A stretch of 64,000 nucleotides of DNA from the NCBI GenBank assembly GCA_002221725.1, contig NJFT01000011.1, positions 248,001 to 312,000 of the forward strand, in the 5' to 3' direction. This DNA is from Scedosporium boydii. Lineage: Eukaryota > Ascomycota > Sordariomycetes > Microascales > Microascaceae. The notes beneath the pieces were generated by a model that did no database searches, was not told the origin of the DNA, and worked only from the letters and a program-made list of their open reading frames with translations. The position numbers were made by a program, and so were the translations under genes. Numbering within the stretch: the first letter of the stretch is position 1; each line of letters opens with the position of its first letter. Shown here piece after piece: positions 34,148 through 45,162 of the stretch.

Positions 34148-35257
34148 ATGAGATCCATGAGATTATCCGGACGTGCCAGCAACCTGTTGGCAACTTGTGC
34201 ACCAGGCCCGCTTAGGTTCAGGCTGGATTGCAAGTTGTCTCGGCTCCACTCAACTGTCTCGCACCAGCAGGGACCGAGAAGGAATGGGCTCCCCGAGTTC
34301 TCACTTCAAGGTCGAGTGGCTATTGTAACTGGAGCCGCCAGGGGTTTGGGTTTGGTCCAGGCTGAAGCTCTCCTCGAAGCCGGCGCAACCGGTAAGCGGG
34401 AATGGTCTAGAACTCTGGAACGAGCGATGGTGTTTGAGTTTCAAATCCACGAACCTGCCCGCACATGCTGACCAGGTGATGGATTAGTGCATGCCATAGA
34501 TCGTCTCCCCGAACCTAAGCCCGGCGCTGCCTTTTCCGTTGTGCGCCAGAGGACTCTGGACGAGCACGGGTCTAAACTGCACTACCACCAAGTTGACGTT
34601 AGGGATGTCGACCGACTGAACCGCGTTGTTCGGGAGATCGGTTCCCTCCACAATCGGCTGGATGGGCTGATCGCTGCAGCAGGAATACAGCAAGAGACTC
34701 CGGCGCTAGAGTATACAGCTCAAGATGCCGACCAGATGTTTAGCGTCAACGTCACCGGCGTGTTTATGACGGCGCAGGCAGTGGCGCGAGAGATGTTGCG
34801 CCTAGGACAGGGCGGCAGCCTTGTCCTCATTGCTAGCATGAGTGGCACCGTGGCGAATAGAGGATTGCTTTGCCCGTGAGTTCCTCCCAAACGCACATCC
34901 TCCCCCAACAGGAGCAGAAGAAGAGCATTCGGGCAACGAGTTAAATATTGTATGCGTAGAGCCTATAACGCATCAAAAGCCGCCGTACTCCAGCTCGGGA
35001 GAAATCTGGCAGCGGAGTGGGGCCAGCATTCTATTCGGGTCAACACCATCTCCCCAGGATATATCGTGACGGACATGGTGGAAGCGCTGTTTGTGTCGCA
35101 CCCAGAGAGACGATTGGAGTGGGCTGGGCACAACATGCTAGGCCGACTCAGCAGCCCCAACGAGTACCGGGGTGCTGCCGTCTTCCTTCTCAGCGATGCT
35201 AGCAGTTTCATGACCGGAAGCGACCTGAGAATTGATGGCGGTCATTGCGCATGGTGA
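34148..35257 (+). CDS. Short-chain dehydrogenase/reductase with N-terminal leader
   Basis: Exons 34148-34391, 34476-34875 and 34960-35257 give 313 aa. The NAD(P)-binding motif TGAARGLG is at residues 61-68, an AAAG motif (in place of NNAG) follows in the middle, the catalytic Ser is in IASMSG, and Tyr217 and Lys221 of YNASK are created by the second splice. The SPGYIVTDM stretch and the C-terminal IDGGH are typical of classical SDRs. The first 50 residues are rich in Arg, Ser and Leu and poor in acids, so a mitochondrial presequence is possible. The closest families by motif are fungal polyol/sugar dehydrogenases such as D-arabinitol 2-dehydrogenase and sorbose reductase. The substrate is not determinable from sequence alone. 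Confidence 0.85.
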
Positions 35258-35765
35258 TCAGTGGGAAGAGAGTGGTGAGAATGGTGAGCCAGGACGCTAT
35301 ATACGCGTCCGAGATCGTATATTATGCTTTCCAACCAATCTCACCATAGAGCATGCGACAAGACGTCAACGTCGTCCGCGAGCGCTTGGTTGAATTGGGT
35401 AAGTCTAGGTAACCGCTTTAGTGTTTCAGGAGCGGACTTCGGTTTGAACATAGGTCTTTGCAGCCCCTACCCCATGCTTCGGGGTTTTTGCCACCTAGTT
35501 AGGCGATGTAGATCCCCTTTCGATCTCTACCCTCGGTCACCGTCGCCGTTGTGCTAGCACATCCATTTCTCTATTCCTGCTAAGTCGACTAAGACCACGC
35601 ACCCAACGAGGATCTGATGGCTCCAGCCCGGAAAGAAAGGGAAAGGGGGGGCAGAGAGGAGTAACCACAATATCGCAGTGTCACTCTTTCCCACAGATTC
35701 CGTCCGTGCTGGAATGCGGTACGCGGCGCGTACAAAAGCCACGGCTCTTTTTCGACGTCTTGGGT
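35258..35765. other. Intergenic, convergent 3' ends
   Basis: This lies between the 3' ends of the SDR gene (+) and the small conserved gene (-). No coding or structural signal was recognised. Confidence 0.4.
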
Positions 35766-36119
35766 CTAGGGGCGTTCGGCGAGGTCTACACACCCGAGTC
35801 CCGCCATTGTCTCGGGCTTCAACTTGAAGTGAGCTTCTATTTCTTCTGGTTTAGAACCCCGGCTGCGCGCAGTGAGTATTCTCGAAATCGTGGCGATGTC
35901 GAGGAACTCTCGGCCAGGGCCCTTGGCCTGGCGAAAGTGTTCTAATTCAGCCTCCGCCCTCGCTTGGAGGCGCCGTCTGGCCTCGATAGAGACCAGAGTT
36001 GGATTCTTCGGTAGGGACGCAGGAAGGGAGTGATCACTCGCCGCACGGCTCGGTTGGCGATCGAGATATGCCGTTGACGAGTGGGAAAATGTTGGGTTCG
36101 GCTTGACCACGCCCATCAT
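35766..36119 (-). CDS. Small conserved fungal protein, helical (117 aa)
   Basis: A single open frame of 117 aa starts MMGVVKPNP. After a Ser/Pro-rich start of about 35 residues comes a helical block, LPKNPTLVSIEARRRL (about 36-51), then a Glu/Ala-rich helix, GREFLDIATISRIL (about 69-82) and a last helix with PEEIEAHFKLK before GLGCVDLA. I recognise this pattern (LP.NPTL..LEAR..LQ..AE.E, then G..FLD..TI..IL, then ...EIE..L.LK) from an uncharacterised family of small proteins present in most filamentous fungi, sometimes annotated as helix-turn-helix domain proteins. No function is known to me. A 5' exon upstream cannot be excluded. Confidence 0.6.
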   Translation of the reverse strand: MMGVVKPNPTFSHSSTAYLDRQPSRAASDHSLPASLPKNPTLVSIEARRRLQARAEAELEHFRQAKGPGREFLDIATISRILTARSRGSKPEEIEAHFKLKPETMAGLGCVDLAERP

Positions 36120-37183
36120 GTGGAGTCTTTCGGAAAACTGCTTGGAATCTATCGCTTCTAAGTCGAGGCAGAGCCAAACCTGTCAGTCGGCACGTCCTCT
36201 CGGAAGATGCGGAGTTTCAACGTGTGAATTGGAAACGCCAATTACCGTCTTCTTTTGGCCGCGAGGCTTGCGGGCTACGAGTCCTCGGATGGCCCTGTGG
36301 AGGAGATCCAAGCTGGGAAGCTGCCGGCCGGGCTGGGAATTTCCGGGTCGAGTTTGCCGCAACTTTTGAAGCTGAAGAGCCCATGATTTAAGGCACGGAG
36401 GGTTGTAATTGGATTGCAACTGGGAATTGTTCTTCAGATACCTCTCAGGGGCGGTTTTGCTTGGGGGTGAGAGGGTTTGCTTTACGCCAGAACCTGGAAA
36501 AATTATTACTTGGGAGCTCTCCAAGTACGTAATTATTTTCCTCGGTCCCTCATGGACGAAGGTACCCTTTTCTTCGTACTATTATCCTTCATCCCCAAAC
36601 CTCTCCAAAAGAGAAAAGAAAGAACCAAAGCAAACGACGCCTCTTTCTCTCGAATGATGAAGGGCCAATTTCGGCTTTTTTGCTACTTCGACTTTGTGAA
36701 GGTCGATTGGCACCATATTTGCGACATTCATCTCGCAACCTCATCCACCCCCTGATATGAAGCAATCACTATCAAGTATTACATTAAGAATCAACGGTGA
36801 GATGAACCGAGATATATATTTAATTGATCTATAAAGGCGATCTATAAAGGCTGGTATAGCCAGTAAGCTAGCGGTCCTCTGGCATTTCCTAACGCGACCG
36901 TATGCGCCTTGTGGATACCGGTGATCAGCTGCTCTCGGTGAACTGGTGTTAAGCGCGACCGACCTGCTCGAGGTTCTGCTACACCTACACGCGCACGCAC
37001 AAAACTGATGTCGAGCTTTAAAATTGCCTCGGCTTAATCACACAACTTAAAGGGTGACGTCGGGGCATCGTCACCTGCACCCCGAGAAGTGTGCGCGTCT
37101 TGTTGTAATTCCTGCGAGAAACTGGCTAGGACGATCGCACTCCGTTCCTCTTCAGAATTCCGCTACACCCCTCCAACCGCAGG
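36120..37183. other. Intergenic
   Basis: No convincing coding sequence. A 113-codon minus-strand frame at 36183-36524 has no recognisable motif. A short tandem repeat, GATCTATAAAGGC, occurs twice near 36828-36852. Confidence 0.4.
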
Positions 37184-39833
37184 TCAATCCGTAAGCTCTT
37201 CCCCTGGCGATTCCGCCGGGGGGGTGGCATGACTGCTGGGCCGATCCATTAGCTCATCCACCGACGCGATATCCGTAGATCTGGGCCCGCTCGCAACATC
37301 ACTCTCCATTGAGGTAATTTGATCCCACGGGTGGCTGTAGGGGTCAGGGTCAGAGGAGCTTGTCTCATCCGCGATATCATAGTCTCCATCGAGAGAATTT
37401 GTTCGGCCCGAGGCAGCACCGACCATGGGCGGCATAGCCGCAGCAGCACGGCGGGAACAGATACCAGAGTTCCGTGAAGTCGACGGACCAGCTGCCCACG
37501 CTTCCATGTTGGTGCGCTGATCGTCAGGGGAGGTGGCGACTTCGGATTGAGTCGGAAGTATTGGCCGAGAAAAGTCAAACGGAACCTTCTCTTCCTCGCG
37601 AGAGGCTGCGGGCGTAGGTAGGGACTCCGGGTTGAGATGGACATTGAGCTGACTCCTGGTAGCTCTCCTTAAATTAGGCTTCTTGGGAAGGGTAGAAGCC
37701 ACATGGGCCCTCCAACGCAGCATCTCTAAACGTTCCTCTTCCTCGGTTTCGTCATCTGTGACGTCAGTATCTCGCAGCATCCTCCGGTGGCGTGCAAGTA
37801 GCTGAACGCTGCTTCCAGAACCGCGGCGCTGGCCACATCTTGTCGTGCTGGGAATGGGATCCCGGTCCTTTTCCTTGTTCCGAGGCGCCCCGGCCTGCTC
37901 TCCAGCTGGCGTATCCGGCCAAGGTTGTTGAAGGGGGCCGACGGCTAACCGCCGCAAATCCACCTGACTTTCGGAAAAGACGACACGGGCCCGGAGAGCA
38001 TGCACTGCCCTGTCAAGCGCGAGTTCTATGGCGCATCGATCCCGTATGCGGCTCATCTTGGGCCAAGTGGCGCGCTCACCAGCAAGACAACACCGCAGCA
38101 TGAACTCGCTGTTGGGGTTAGAAAGTACCCTCGGCAGATCCTGAATGGCAATTTCGGGTAGGATATTTATGTCACCGGAGTATTTCTGGCTCAGGATGCT
38201 CCGAAGCTTGGTGACGAGGTTTGGGAAAATACCAAGCTCGGCCAGAAACTGCATGCGGTGGAGTGCCTCGTCTTTCGCTAACGAGGTTACTACGTACAGC
38301 CAATCAGGTCCTCTTCCGCCGGCCTTTAAATCCTCCATACGGTCTCTCTCTTCTGTCGGGATGAGGTGATCATCCTTGGCAAGGAATGGAACCACGTGTG
38401 GGTTCACCTGGGAGACTATAAAGTGGTTGACGTTGAACATCTCTGCTAGCCTGGCCATGGGAAGGTCGTTATCCACAGATCCATCGATCCAGCGTTGGGG
38501 ACTCGGGTTCCATGGCGCATGTTCACCAGTTACTGGGTCCTTAACAAGCAGAGATGCGGCGGTAAAGACGAACGGCACAGAACAGGAGGCCGCAACTGCT
38601 GACCATATCATGACGTTTGGTGCGGTGACATAGTTGAGCAGACGGGGTAGTTCATAGACGGACTCTGTCGAGACGGTAATATTCAGGATGCGACGGGTGC
38701 GGTTATACGCCTCCTGGAAAGTGAGGTCTCCAAGCAGTCCACGCATGACTCTTGTCAAATTCTTAATATCGGACCAACTACCCTCTGTAAGCAGCCGCCG
38801 GAGGTGCAAAAGCATATTATCCTGAACGCCAACGGCTTCGAATACATCAAGGTCGCCGTATGGGAACTCCTCTAAAATGGTGGGAATTTCCTCATCGGTA
38901 TGCGTGCAGAGGACGGCGCAGACGATGGAGCCGGCAGAGGCGCCCGAAACGATGCGCGGGAGCAGGTCGGCGTTGAAGAGGGCCTTCAAAACCCCGATAT
39001 GCATCATGCCGAAAGTGGCGCCGCCACTAAGGAGGAGGGCACTCCTTCCAAAACTCTGCCTAGCAAAGAGGAGGCCGTCGAGGATATCCCTGGAGCTCAG
39101 GCTGTCCGGCAGCGACAAGGCGCTCTCGCGGACGAGAGACTCTACCGTCTGAATCGCAGAGTCGACATAGCGCTCTATAAGGCGTTTGGTACCAATGTGC
39201 GAGTGGCGGTAGAGGCCGACGCCACCCATACCGCCAAGGTCTCTCGACAGCGCGGTACGAATGAGATAGAGCATAGCGCGCACATCACGGCTGGATCGAG
39301 CAGAATCGAGGTCGTTTAGCCGTGACTCTACCAAGGCTATGTTAAGTCCGCTTGTCGACGGTTCGTCTTTCCATCGGTCATTGCCCTCCAATACGTCGAG
39401 TTCTTGGGCCGCGGTTTCCCACGCCTCCAACGTAGTGGCCTATGGAGAATAGGGAAAAATGATCAGTGAGTCTGGGTTCCGTTAAGCGCATACAGGATAA
39501 GGAAGGCGACAAGATTCGAGGATAGGGGCCATGAGAGTTTGGGGCATCATAGACGGAACAAGGACATTTCGTTACCATTTTCATGCGCAGCAAGAGGGTC
39601 TGCTTGCGCTCTTGGACGACTCTCCTCCGCTCCCTCTCCGCGGGTCTAGGCTTGCCCCAGAGGGATAGCGCAAGATGGTTGGCATCTCGAAGGGCACGGG
39701 AAAGAGCGTTTACCGCCGAACTTCTCGGGCTCTTCTTTCTCGAATGGGCGAGAGACTTCTCGCTCGAGACGACTGGCTGCAGGGCGGACGCAGTTTCTCT
39801 GAACGGAATGATACCTAGCAAGAGGCTGCTCAT
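37184..39833 (-). CDS. Patatin-domain lipase/phospholipase (Tgl3/4/5-like)
   Basis: Exon 1 39576-39833 and exon 2 37184-39439, with a 136-bp intron, give 837 aa. Residues 215-420 are a patatin domain: oxyanion-hole glycines in GGATFGMMHIGV, the nucleophile elbow GASAG (Ser254) and the catalytic Asp of DGSVDND (Asp405). The region before it, with HIGTKRLIERY, is the conserved N-terminal extension of the fungal triacylglycerol lipases that act on lipid droplets. The last about 270 residues are Ser/Pro/Glu-rich and probably disordered, with several S/T-D/E sites that would suit phosphorylation. The N-terminal exon includes an Arg/Lys-rich stretch (about 68-86). Known relatives hydrolyse triacylglycerols or steryl esters; which applies here is not decided. 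Confidence 0.9.
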
Positions 39834-41338
39834 CGCGGCCAGTGTCCTCGTCGATTAACGTCGATTAACTAGAGGTGCGTGGGCGGGGGAGCCGGTCAGC
39901 GACCGAGGCCCTTCAAGCAAAGTCGACGATGACCGTAGTCAGCGAGCATGGAATGCTTGCATCTATGTAGACACGTGAGATCGAGGGGTACGAGGGTAGC
40001 GTAGAACCGGGGGTAGATCGAGAGTATCGGAATACTGTCAGCACTGAAAAGACAGGTGGTTCGAGCCTGGCCTGGCAACTGGCGATGATCTGGAATCGCA
40101 GCTTTATTTTCGTCGACCGAGGCTTTTTCAAGAGGGGTGCGCAGGGCACGACGAGACGAGTACCGCTCGAGACGGAGATGGACAAAATAAATGAGGATGC
40201 AGCTAATCGAGGTCTTCGAAGTACTAATTGCTTGTGGCGTACAAAAGGTACGAAGGTATGAGTCGTGCACCGAGGTACCTGTGTACATGACATTAATTGG
40301 TTTGATTTTATTGATCGACCTGCGAACCCCGCCCCCACATCGCTGGTCACGGCTTCTTCGATTGCAACCATCCGGGGCAGTCATGTGGAGAACCTGGGGT
40401 AGGTACTTTATCCACTCCATCCATTCTGATACGAAATCGGGTGTTCCATTGTCATAACACTTCTCCAACTGTGGGCCGTGACTCGTGAGAATGGAGTCTC
40501 CAATGGCCAATTAGTTTATAATCTAGTAAGAGCATTGATAACTGAATTCATGTAAACTTACTGAGGAGTATGCTTCAGAAGCGACCTCGGTACTTCTAGA
40601 GCCCATTTGTTCTGACACCTCAATCGTTCCGATTCCGCTCTCTCGTACGCTTGTGTAATCTCATGCATACAGAGAGTGAGATATTGGACGTCCCATGGCA
40701 TTTTGGCATGGCAATAGTCTCATTCTGTCTTGGCCCAAGAAGGAGTGCGATGTGCGTGCATTGACTTGGATTTGTTGTGCCTGACAATTCGATATTCCCA
40801 ACAGCATCTCGTTCCGCAGTTGCTACACCCGAGACATCCGATTACCCAGACTCGTTTAATGTACCGATATTATCATATGGGGCATGTTATCGCTCAGACT
40901 TCCCGACTCGAAGAACCATTTCGAATCTAAAGTGCTCTTTGAAAGTGTCAAAAAGTAGGGACTCGGAACATGGTCGCTGTGTACGAGGCTTGTTGTGACA
41001 CATAGGGCGTCAAGTCTATACGGCTGCCGATACCCTAATACGTACTCGATTGAACGAAGAAGCGAAGACGCATTCTAAAATCTCGCAACTGTTCTAGGCG
41101 GCATACCTTGCCGATTGCTATGCCTGTTCTCCTTTCTATTGTGCTCAATGAACTAACTCACGCAGTTCTCGACTAGGTGGCCATCCCCCATAGCTAGCCC
41201 GTAGATGCCTAGCCTGGCCCGATCATAATCGCCACAACCCAGTCTACCACTCGCAAAAAACCACATCCTTCACACCCTCGAATCGGCTAGTTGGAATTGT
41301 AGTTTATCGGACGGAGGTGACCATGAGCGTCCCCTCTG
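39834..41338. other. Intergenic, upstream of the patatin lipase gene
   Basis: A 204-codon frame (39896-40510, minus) and its overlapping neighbour have no motif, unbiased composition and no plausible start context. Short GTACGAAG/TACTTCG-type words recur (for example 40240-40260). Probable promoter region of the lipase gene. Confidence 0.4.
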
Positions 41339-42523
41339 TTAAGCAACGACACCAGTACCGGCACTGGATTCCAGAAACGAACAGACGCATGACGCGGAAT
41401 CAGTGCTTTGATTAGGAAGTCAGCTTATGTAGCTAAGAACATATTCGTAAAAGAGTATTGATCAGAAAGCTGTGTACACATACCTGTATTCGTACGGAAC
41501 GGTCAGCGATCCCGCCTGAGTGATGCTGGTATCGCTGTTGGTGAAAATGTTGTTTCTGGACACGGCGAAGCCATTTCTCTGGCTGTCGAGGTTCGTCACA
41601 ATTGCCCGACGAGTGTCCGTGAAGCTAGTCTCCTCAACAAGCACTTGGGCTCCCATCCGCGAGTTGACGCCGGAGCTCGGGTTCCCCACGTAGCAGCTGC
41701 TATAAATGTGAGCTGTTCCGAACCGTACGCTAGGCAAACGACTGTTCACATTGGTCCAGTGGTTGTGGTGAAAGGTCACTCTAAGATGGCCTGTATCTTC
41801 ATCGGCGTTGTTGTCCGAGTGGCCGATAAGGCTTCCTTTCCAGTGATCATGAAACTTGCTCCAGCTGACCGTCACAAAATCAGACGCATGTGTAATGTCC
41901 AATAGGCCGTCGTAAGTGTCCTTGTCTCCGACAATGCCCTCGGAGGAGAATTCACAGTGGTCGACCCAAACCCGTGTAGCCTTGTCTAGAGAAAGCAGGT
42001 CACCCTTCTTGGGAGCGTTGTGAAACTTTAAATTCCGCACAATGACGTTGTTGATCTTCTTGATGCGGAAACCACCATCGATAAGGCCTGGTATTCGTGA
42101 TTCAATAGTGGGTTAGAAAGTGCCTTGCAATATAGATTTCTCGGCCTGAGGGGTGAGAAAGCTATAGATCGGCTGGTGCTGCATACCGGAATTTTCACCA
42201 ACTCCAATGACGGTGGTATCGCTCTTAAGATCAATGATGCCACAGCCTGACAATGTCCCTGAGATCTTAATTACACCGCCCGCTTTAACAGCCGACTCTA
42301 AGGTCGAGCACGAGGTCGCCGTGGTTCCTTCTCCATCACCACCTCCAGTAGTGCCCGCAGCGTAACCGACAAGTTCATCGATAGCGGTGCCACATGATTG
42401 CCTCGTTGAAAGCGCGGGCGTATTGTTCTGAATAGGAATACGGGCGTAATTCAAAGAAGCACCGGAAGCAAGGGCGAAAATGGAACTAAGGAGGACGAGA
42501 CTGAGGGCGCTCGACATATGCAT
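41339..42523 (-). CDS. Secreted pectate lyase, polysaccharide lyase family 1
   Basis: Exons 42187-42523, 41484-42087 and 41339-41405 join in frame to 335 aa. A signal peptide is evident (MHMSSALSLVLLSSIFALASG). The PL1 right-handed parallel beta-helix signature is complete: GFRIKKINNVIVRNLKF, VWVDHCEF (calcium/substrate side), TVSWSKFHDHWKG, and HHNHW..N..SRLPSVRFG with the catalytic Arg. The last exon supplies a Cys-containing tail ending SSAGTGVVA, as in Aspergillus pectate lyases. The enzyme cleaves de-esterified homogalacturonan by calcium-dependent beta-elimination outside the cell. Cys codons near both ends probably form disulfides. The start at 42523 is used; the alternative Met two codons later would also keep the signal peptide. 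Confidence 0.92.
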
Positions 42524-43557
42524 CGTTGCTTCGGCTAGTTTGTTAAAGGAGAGAATGTCAGAAGGCGAGAAAAGAGAATAGACTATGTAATAACAGTAAT
42601 GACAGACCTCCACCTAATGAAAAGAAAAGAACCCTAAATCTCTGGACACTGGGGTGAAGACCGTGCTATATATCGCATAATATCCTGCGATCAGGATGAG
42701 GTCTCTCGATCCCGCAGACTCCGGAGGAGCCACATGGTAAGGGGATCGCCCGAGTAAGTAGGACAACGGGCAGGGGTTGACGATCTGGCCCTTTCATCTG
42801 AAAGGAAGAATCTGCAAGGAAGATCCCTGAGCCACCTTTCCACCCCTTGCCATCAAACATGGTATTTGGTACGGTAGAATAGGAATAGTAATTGCTTCCA
42901 CGTGCCGCCTCGTCTCGGACCAGAACGCACAAAGCACACCGGCAGTTTAGAAGCGGGCCAATGAAGCTCTTAGTCGCTCGAAGATTCCTCTCTGTTTATA
43001 TATCAAGTGTATAATATAATATTTATACAAAGTATGTCTTAGAAGATAACTTGTCAGAGCAATGTCTGGTCTAGGGATGGTACGCACACCGGAAGACAAA
43101 ATTCCAAGTTCCGTTTTTGGGGAATGGAGGAAATTCTATGGACAGGGGCTGCCGTAACCCTATAGCCCCTGGGACAATAAAACCGTTGCTATTGTTATGA
43201 AACATTTGTGGTCCGAAACATCTCTGGATGGCTGCCAAAGAGGATTACCAGGACTCTGGGGTGACGCCGCCTGGGAGACATGGCCTTAGATATCGGGTGA
43301 TACGATTTTGATCATTGTCCCAACTTGTGAAGCAATACCCCTTATCCTACCACTTCGGCGATGGCCCAGCGCCAAGAAGAGGTGAGAGGGGAAGTGCGAA
43401 AGGGATGCTAGTCAAGATAGAGTTTTCAGATGAGCCACGCAATCGTCGCCGGTCTTTTTTTCCTCCTGAGAAGGGATCCGATGCGATCTGCCAGTGAAAC
43501 CACCCTTCAAGCGGCGTGGCGAAACAGAAGCTTGTTTGCACACTTGGGAAAGCGTGC
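42524..43557. other. Intergenic, promoter of pectate lyase
   Basis: The first about 100 bases upstream of the pectate lyase start are CT/GA-rich. A minus-strand frame of 88 codons at 42666-42932 has no recognisable motif and is not called. No other signal seen. Confidence 0.4.
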
Positions 43558-45162
43558 TCAATCCCACAGTCGGATTTGGCCGTCGTGACTACCAGTAAAC
43601 ACCTTGCTGGTCTCCTGCTGTGACCACTGAACGCAAGTAAGTGCTTCCGTCCCTGCCTTCATTTTATGGAGCATCTTGCAAGTTTTCCAATCCCACACTA
43701 CCAAGTACCCCGCCGAATCGCCGCTTGCGAGGAACTGCCCATCGGGGCTGACGGAGACGTCGATCGCAGTCCCCGCGGTATGGTGGCCCCTGAAAAACTT
43801 CTTCCGGCTCTGGCGAATCTTCTCCCCGGTCGAGTAGACAAGAGCCTCGTTATTGGAGCTCTGGTAGATTGCATATTTGCCATTGGGATGGAGGGTGCTT
43901 CGCGTAAGCGGGAAGCTGTCCACTTCCGGCATGATGTACTTGACTGGTACAGGAATGCTCCAGTCCCAGGCCCTCACCGATTTATCATCGGACGTAGAGA
44001 GGAACCGTCCGCCTTCCTCGATAAACTCCAGTGTATTTACTGCGGCGAGGTGATGGTTATAGTCCTGGACAATGTCGTTGCCAGTCCTTACGTCAAATTG
44101 CAGAATTTGACCCGAGGACATGCCCGCAAGGAATTCGTTCCTGTGCTCGGCGCTATCATTGTTGAACTTGACGACATGCGGGGTCTTCCCTGTCGTGAAC
44201 TTGGAAATACACTTCCCCGTTTCCGTATCCCACAGCTTCATCATCCTATCCCAAGAAGAAGAGATAAACTTGGTGCCATCGTAATTAAAGCATAGGTCCG
44301 ATAGAGCCTTCGTATGGCCCGAATACGACCGCAAAAGCTCCCTGTCGTGATAGCAGTCCCAAATCCTGATGGACGCATCGGCGGATCCAGAAAGTAAGAG
44401 ATGACTGGACCTTGGAAAGAGTCGTAGGACAGTGATGGCTTTGGTGTGGTTCTTCCAGGCATATATCTGCCTCTTTGGAACATAATTGGTGATGCTGCCG
44501 GGTTCCTTCTGCAGGTCGACATCGAGGTCCTGTGGAATGTGCATGTACGTCCTCCCTTGGTAGTCGAACTCTTGCGAGCCGTGGAAGATGGTTGTCTCAT
44601 CGCCTAACTCAGCAACCTCTTTCCTCCTAGCGAGGGATTCTGCAGGCGCCCTGAGCACCGTCCCGCTCTCGATTATGTCCCCCTCCTCTTCCTCGACAAT
44701 CTCATATTCTTCATCGCTCGCGAGCGGCTCGTCCTCGCCGACAACTTCGAAGTCATCCTTCTTGTATTGGGCCCATGGCCCCACGTAGCTATTCGGGCCC
44801 TCAACAACGGTTGCGTTCCCTTTGCTTTCGCGGGTCGACCGTAACCGCGCGTTTGCCTGTTTGATGTCCTCACCGGTGAGATAGGACCGCTGAGGGCCCC
44901 CTTTCCGCTCAACAGCCTGATGCTTCGAACGAAATGTATGTTCGCTGAGATACGTTTCGGATGCGGTGCCCGTAAGAACATTTTTCTTCCTTTTTAGAGG
45001 GTTCGTCTGCGACGTAGTAAACGGGTTCTGGGGTCCGAGCATGGGCTGTGAGAGATGATCGCCTGAATATGCGTCGACCGCGTGGGAGGGACCAGTGTCT
45101 TGACGCGCTATTAAGGCATCCTTTGGGGCCATATTGGCCGGGTACTCGGAAAGATCCGACAT
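43558..45162 (-). CDS. PRP17: Pre-mRNA splicing factor Prp17/Cdc40 (WD40)
   Basis: An open frame of 534 aa from the first ATG (MSDLSEYPAN), ending in the family's typical GQIRLWD. The N-terminal half has the Prp17 signatures GPQNPF, LKRKKNVLTG, LSEHTFRSKH and SYVGPWAQY, followed by an acidic stretch (about 150-165). Seven WD40 repeats follow, beginning PKRQIYAWKNHTKAI, with SGSADASIRIWD, SSSWDRMMKLWD, STSDDKSVRAWDW and SGDSAGYLVVWDW. The protein acts in the spliceosome at the second catalytic step and in cell-cycle progression. The frame stays open 40 codons further upstream to a TTG, and a possible 3' splice site (TTTGTCAG at about 45217-45224) suggests a short 5' exon that I could not place. 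The true N-terminus is therefore uncertain. Confidence 0.93.
   Translation of the reverse strand: MSDLSEYPANMAPKDALIARQDTGPSHAVDAYSGDHLSQPMLGPQNPFTTSQTNPLKRKKNVLTGTASETYLSEHTFRSKHQAVERKGGPQRSYLTGEDIKQANARLRSTRESKGNATVVEGPNSYVGPWAQYKKDDFEVVGEDEPLASDEEYEIVEEEEGDIIESGTVLRAPAESLARRKEVAELGDETTIFHGSQEFDYQGRTYMHIPQDLDVDLQKEPGSITNYVPKRQIYAWKNHTKAITVLRLFPRSSHLLLSGSADASIRIWDCYHDRELLRSYSGHTKALSDLCFNYDGTKFISSSWDRMMKLWDTETGKCISKFTTGKTPHVVKFNNDSAEHRNEFLAGMSSGQILQFDVRTGNDIVQDYNHHLAAVNTLEFIEEGGRFLSTSDDKSVRAWDWSIPVPVKYIMPEVDSFPLTRSTLHPNGKYAIYQSSNNEALVYSTGEKIRQSRKKFFRGHHTAGTAIDVSVSPDGQFLASGDSAGYLVVWDWKTCKMLHKMKAGTEALTCVQWSQQETSKVFTGSHDGQIRLWD

Noticed and set aside
36183..36524. 113-codon minus-strand frame
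   Set aside because: No conserved pattern; could only be a 5' exon of the small gene at 35766, but no fitting splice pair was found.
39896..40510. 204-codon minus-strand frame
   Set aside because: Mixed composition, no domain pattern and a second equally long overlapping frame; treated as chance.
42666..42932. 88-codon frame upstream of the pectate lyase
   Set aside because: No motif, no signal and an unlikely composition.
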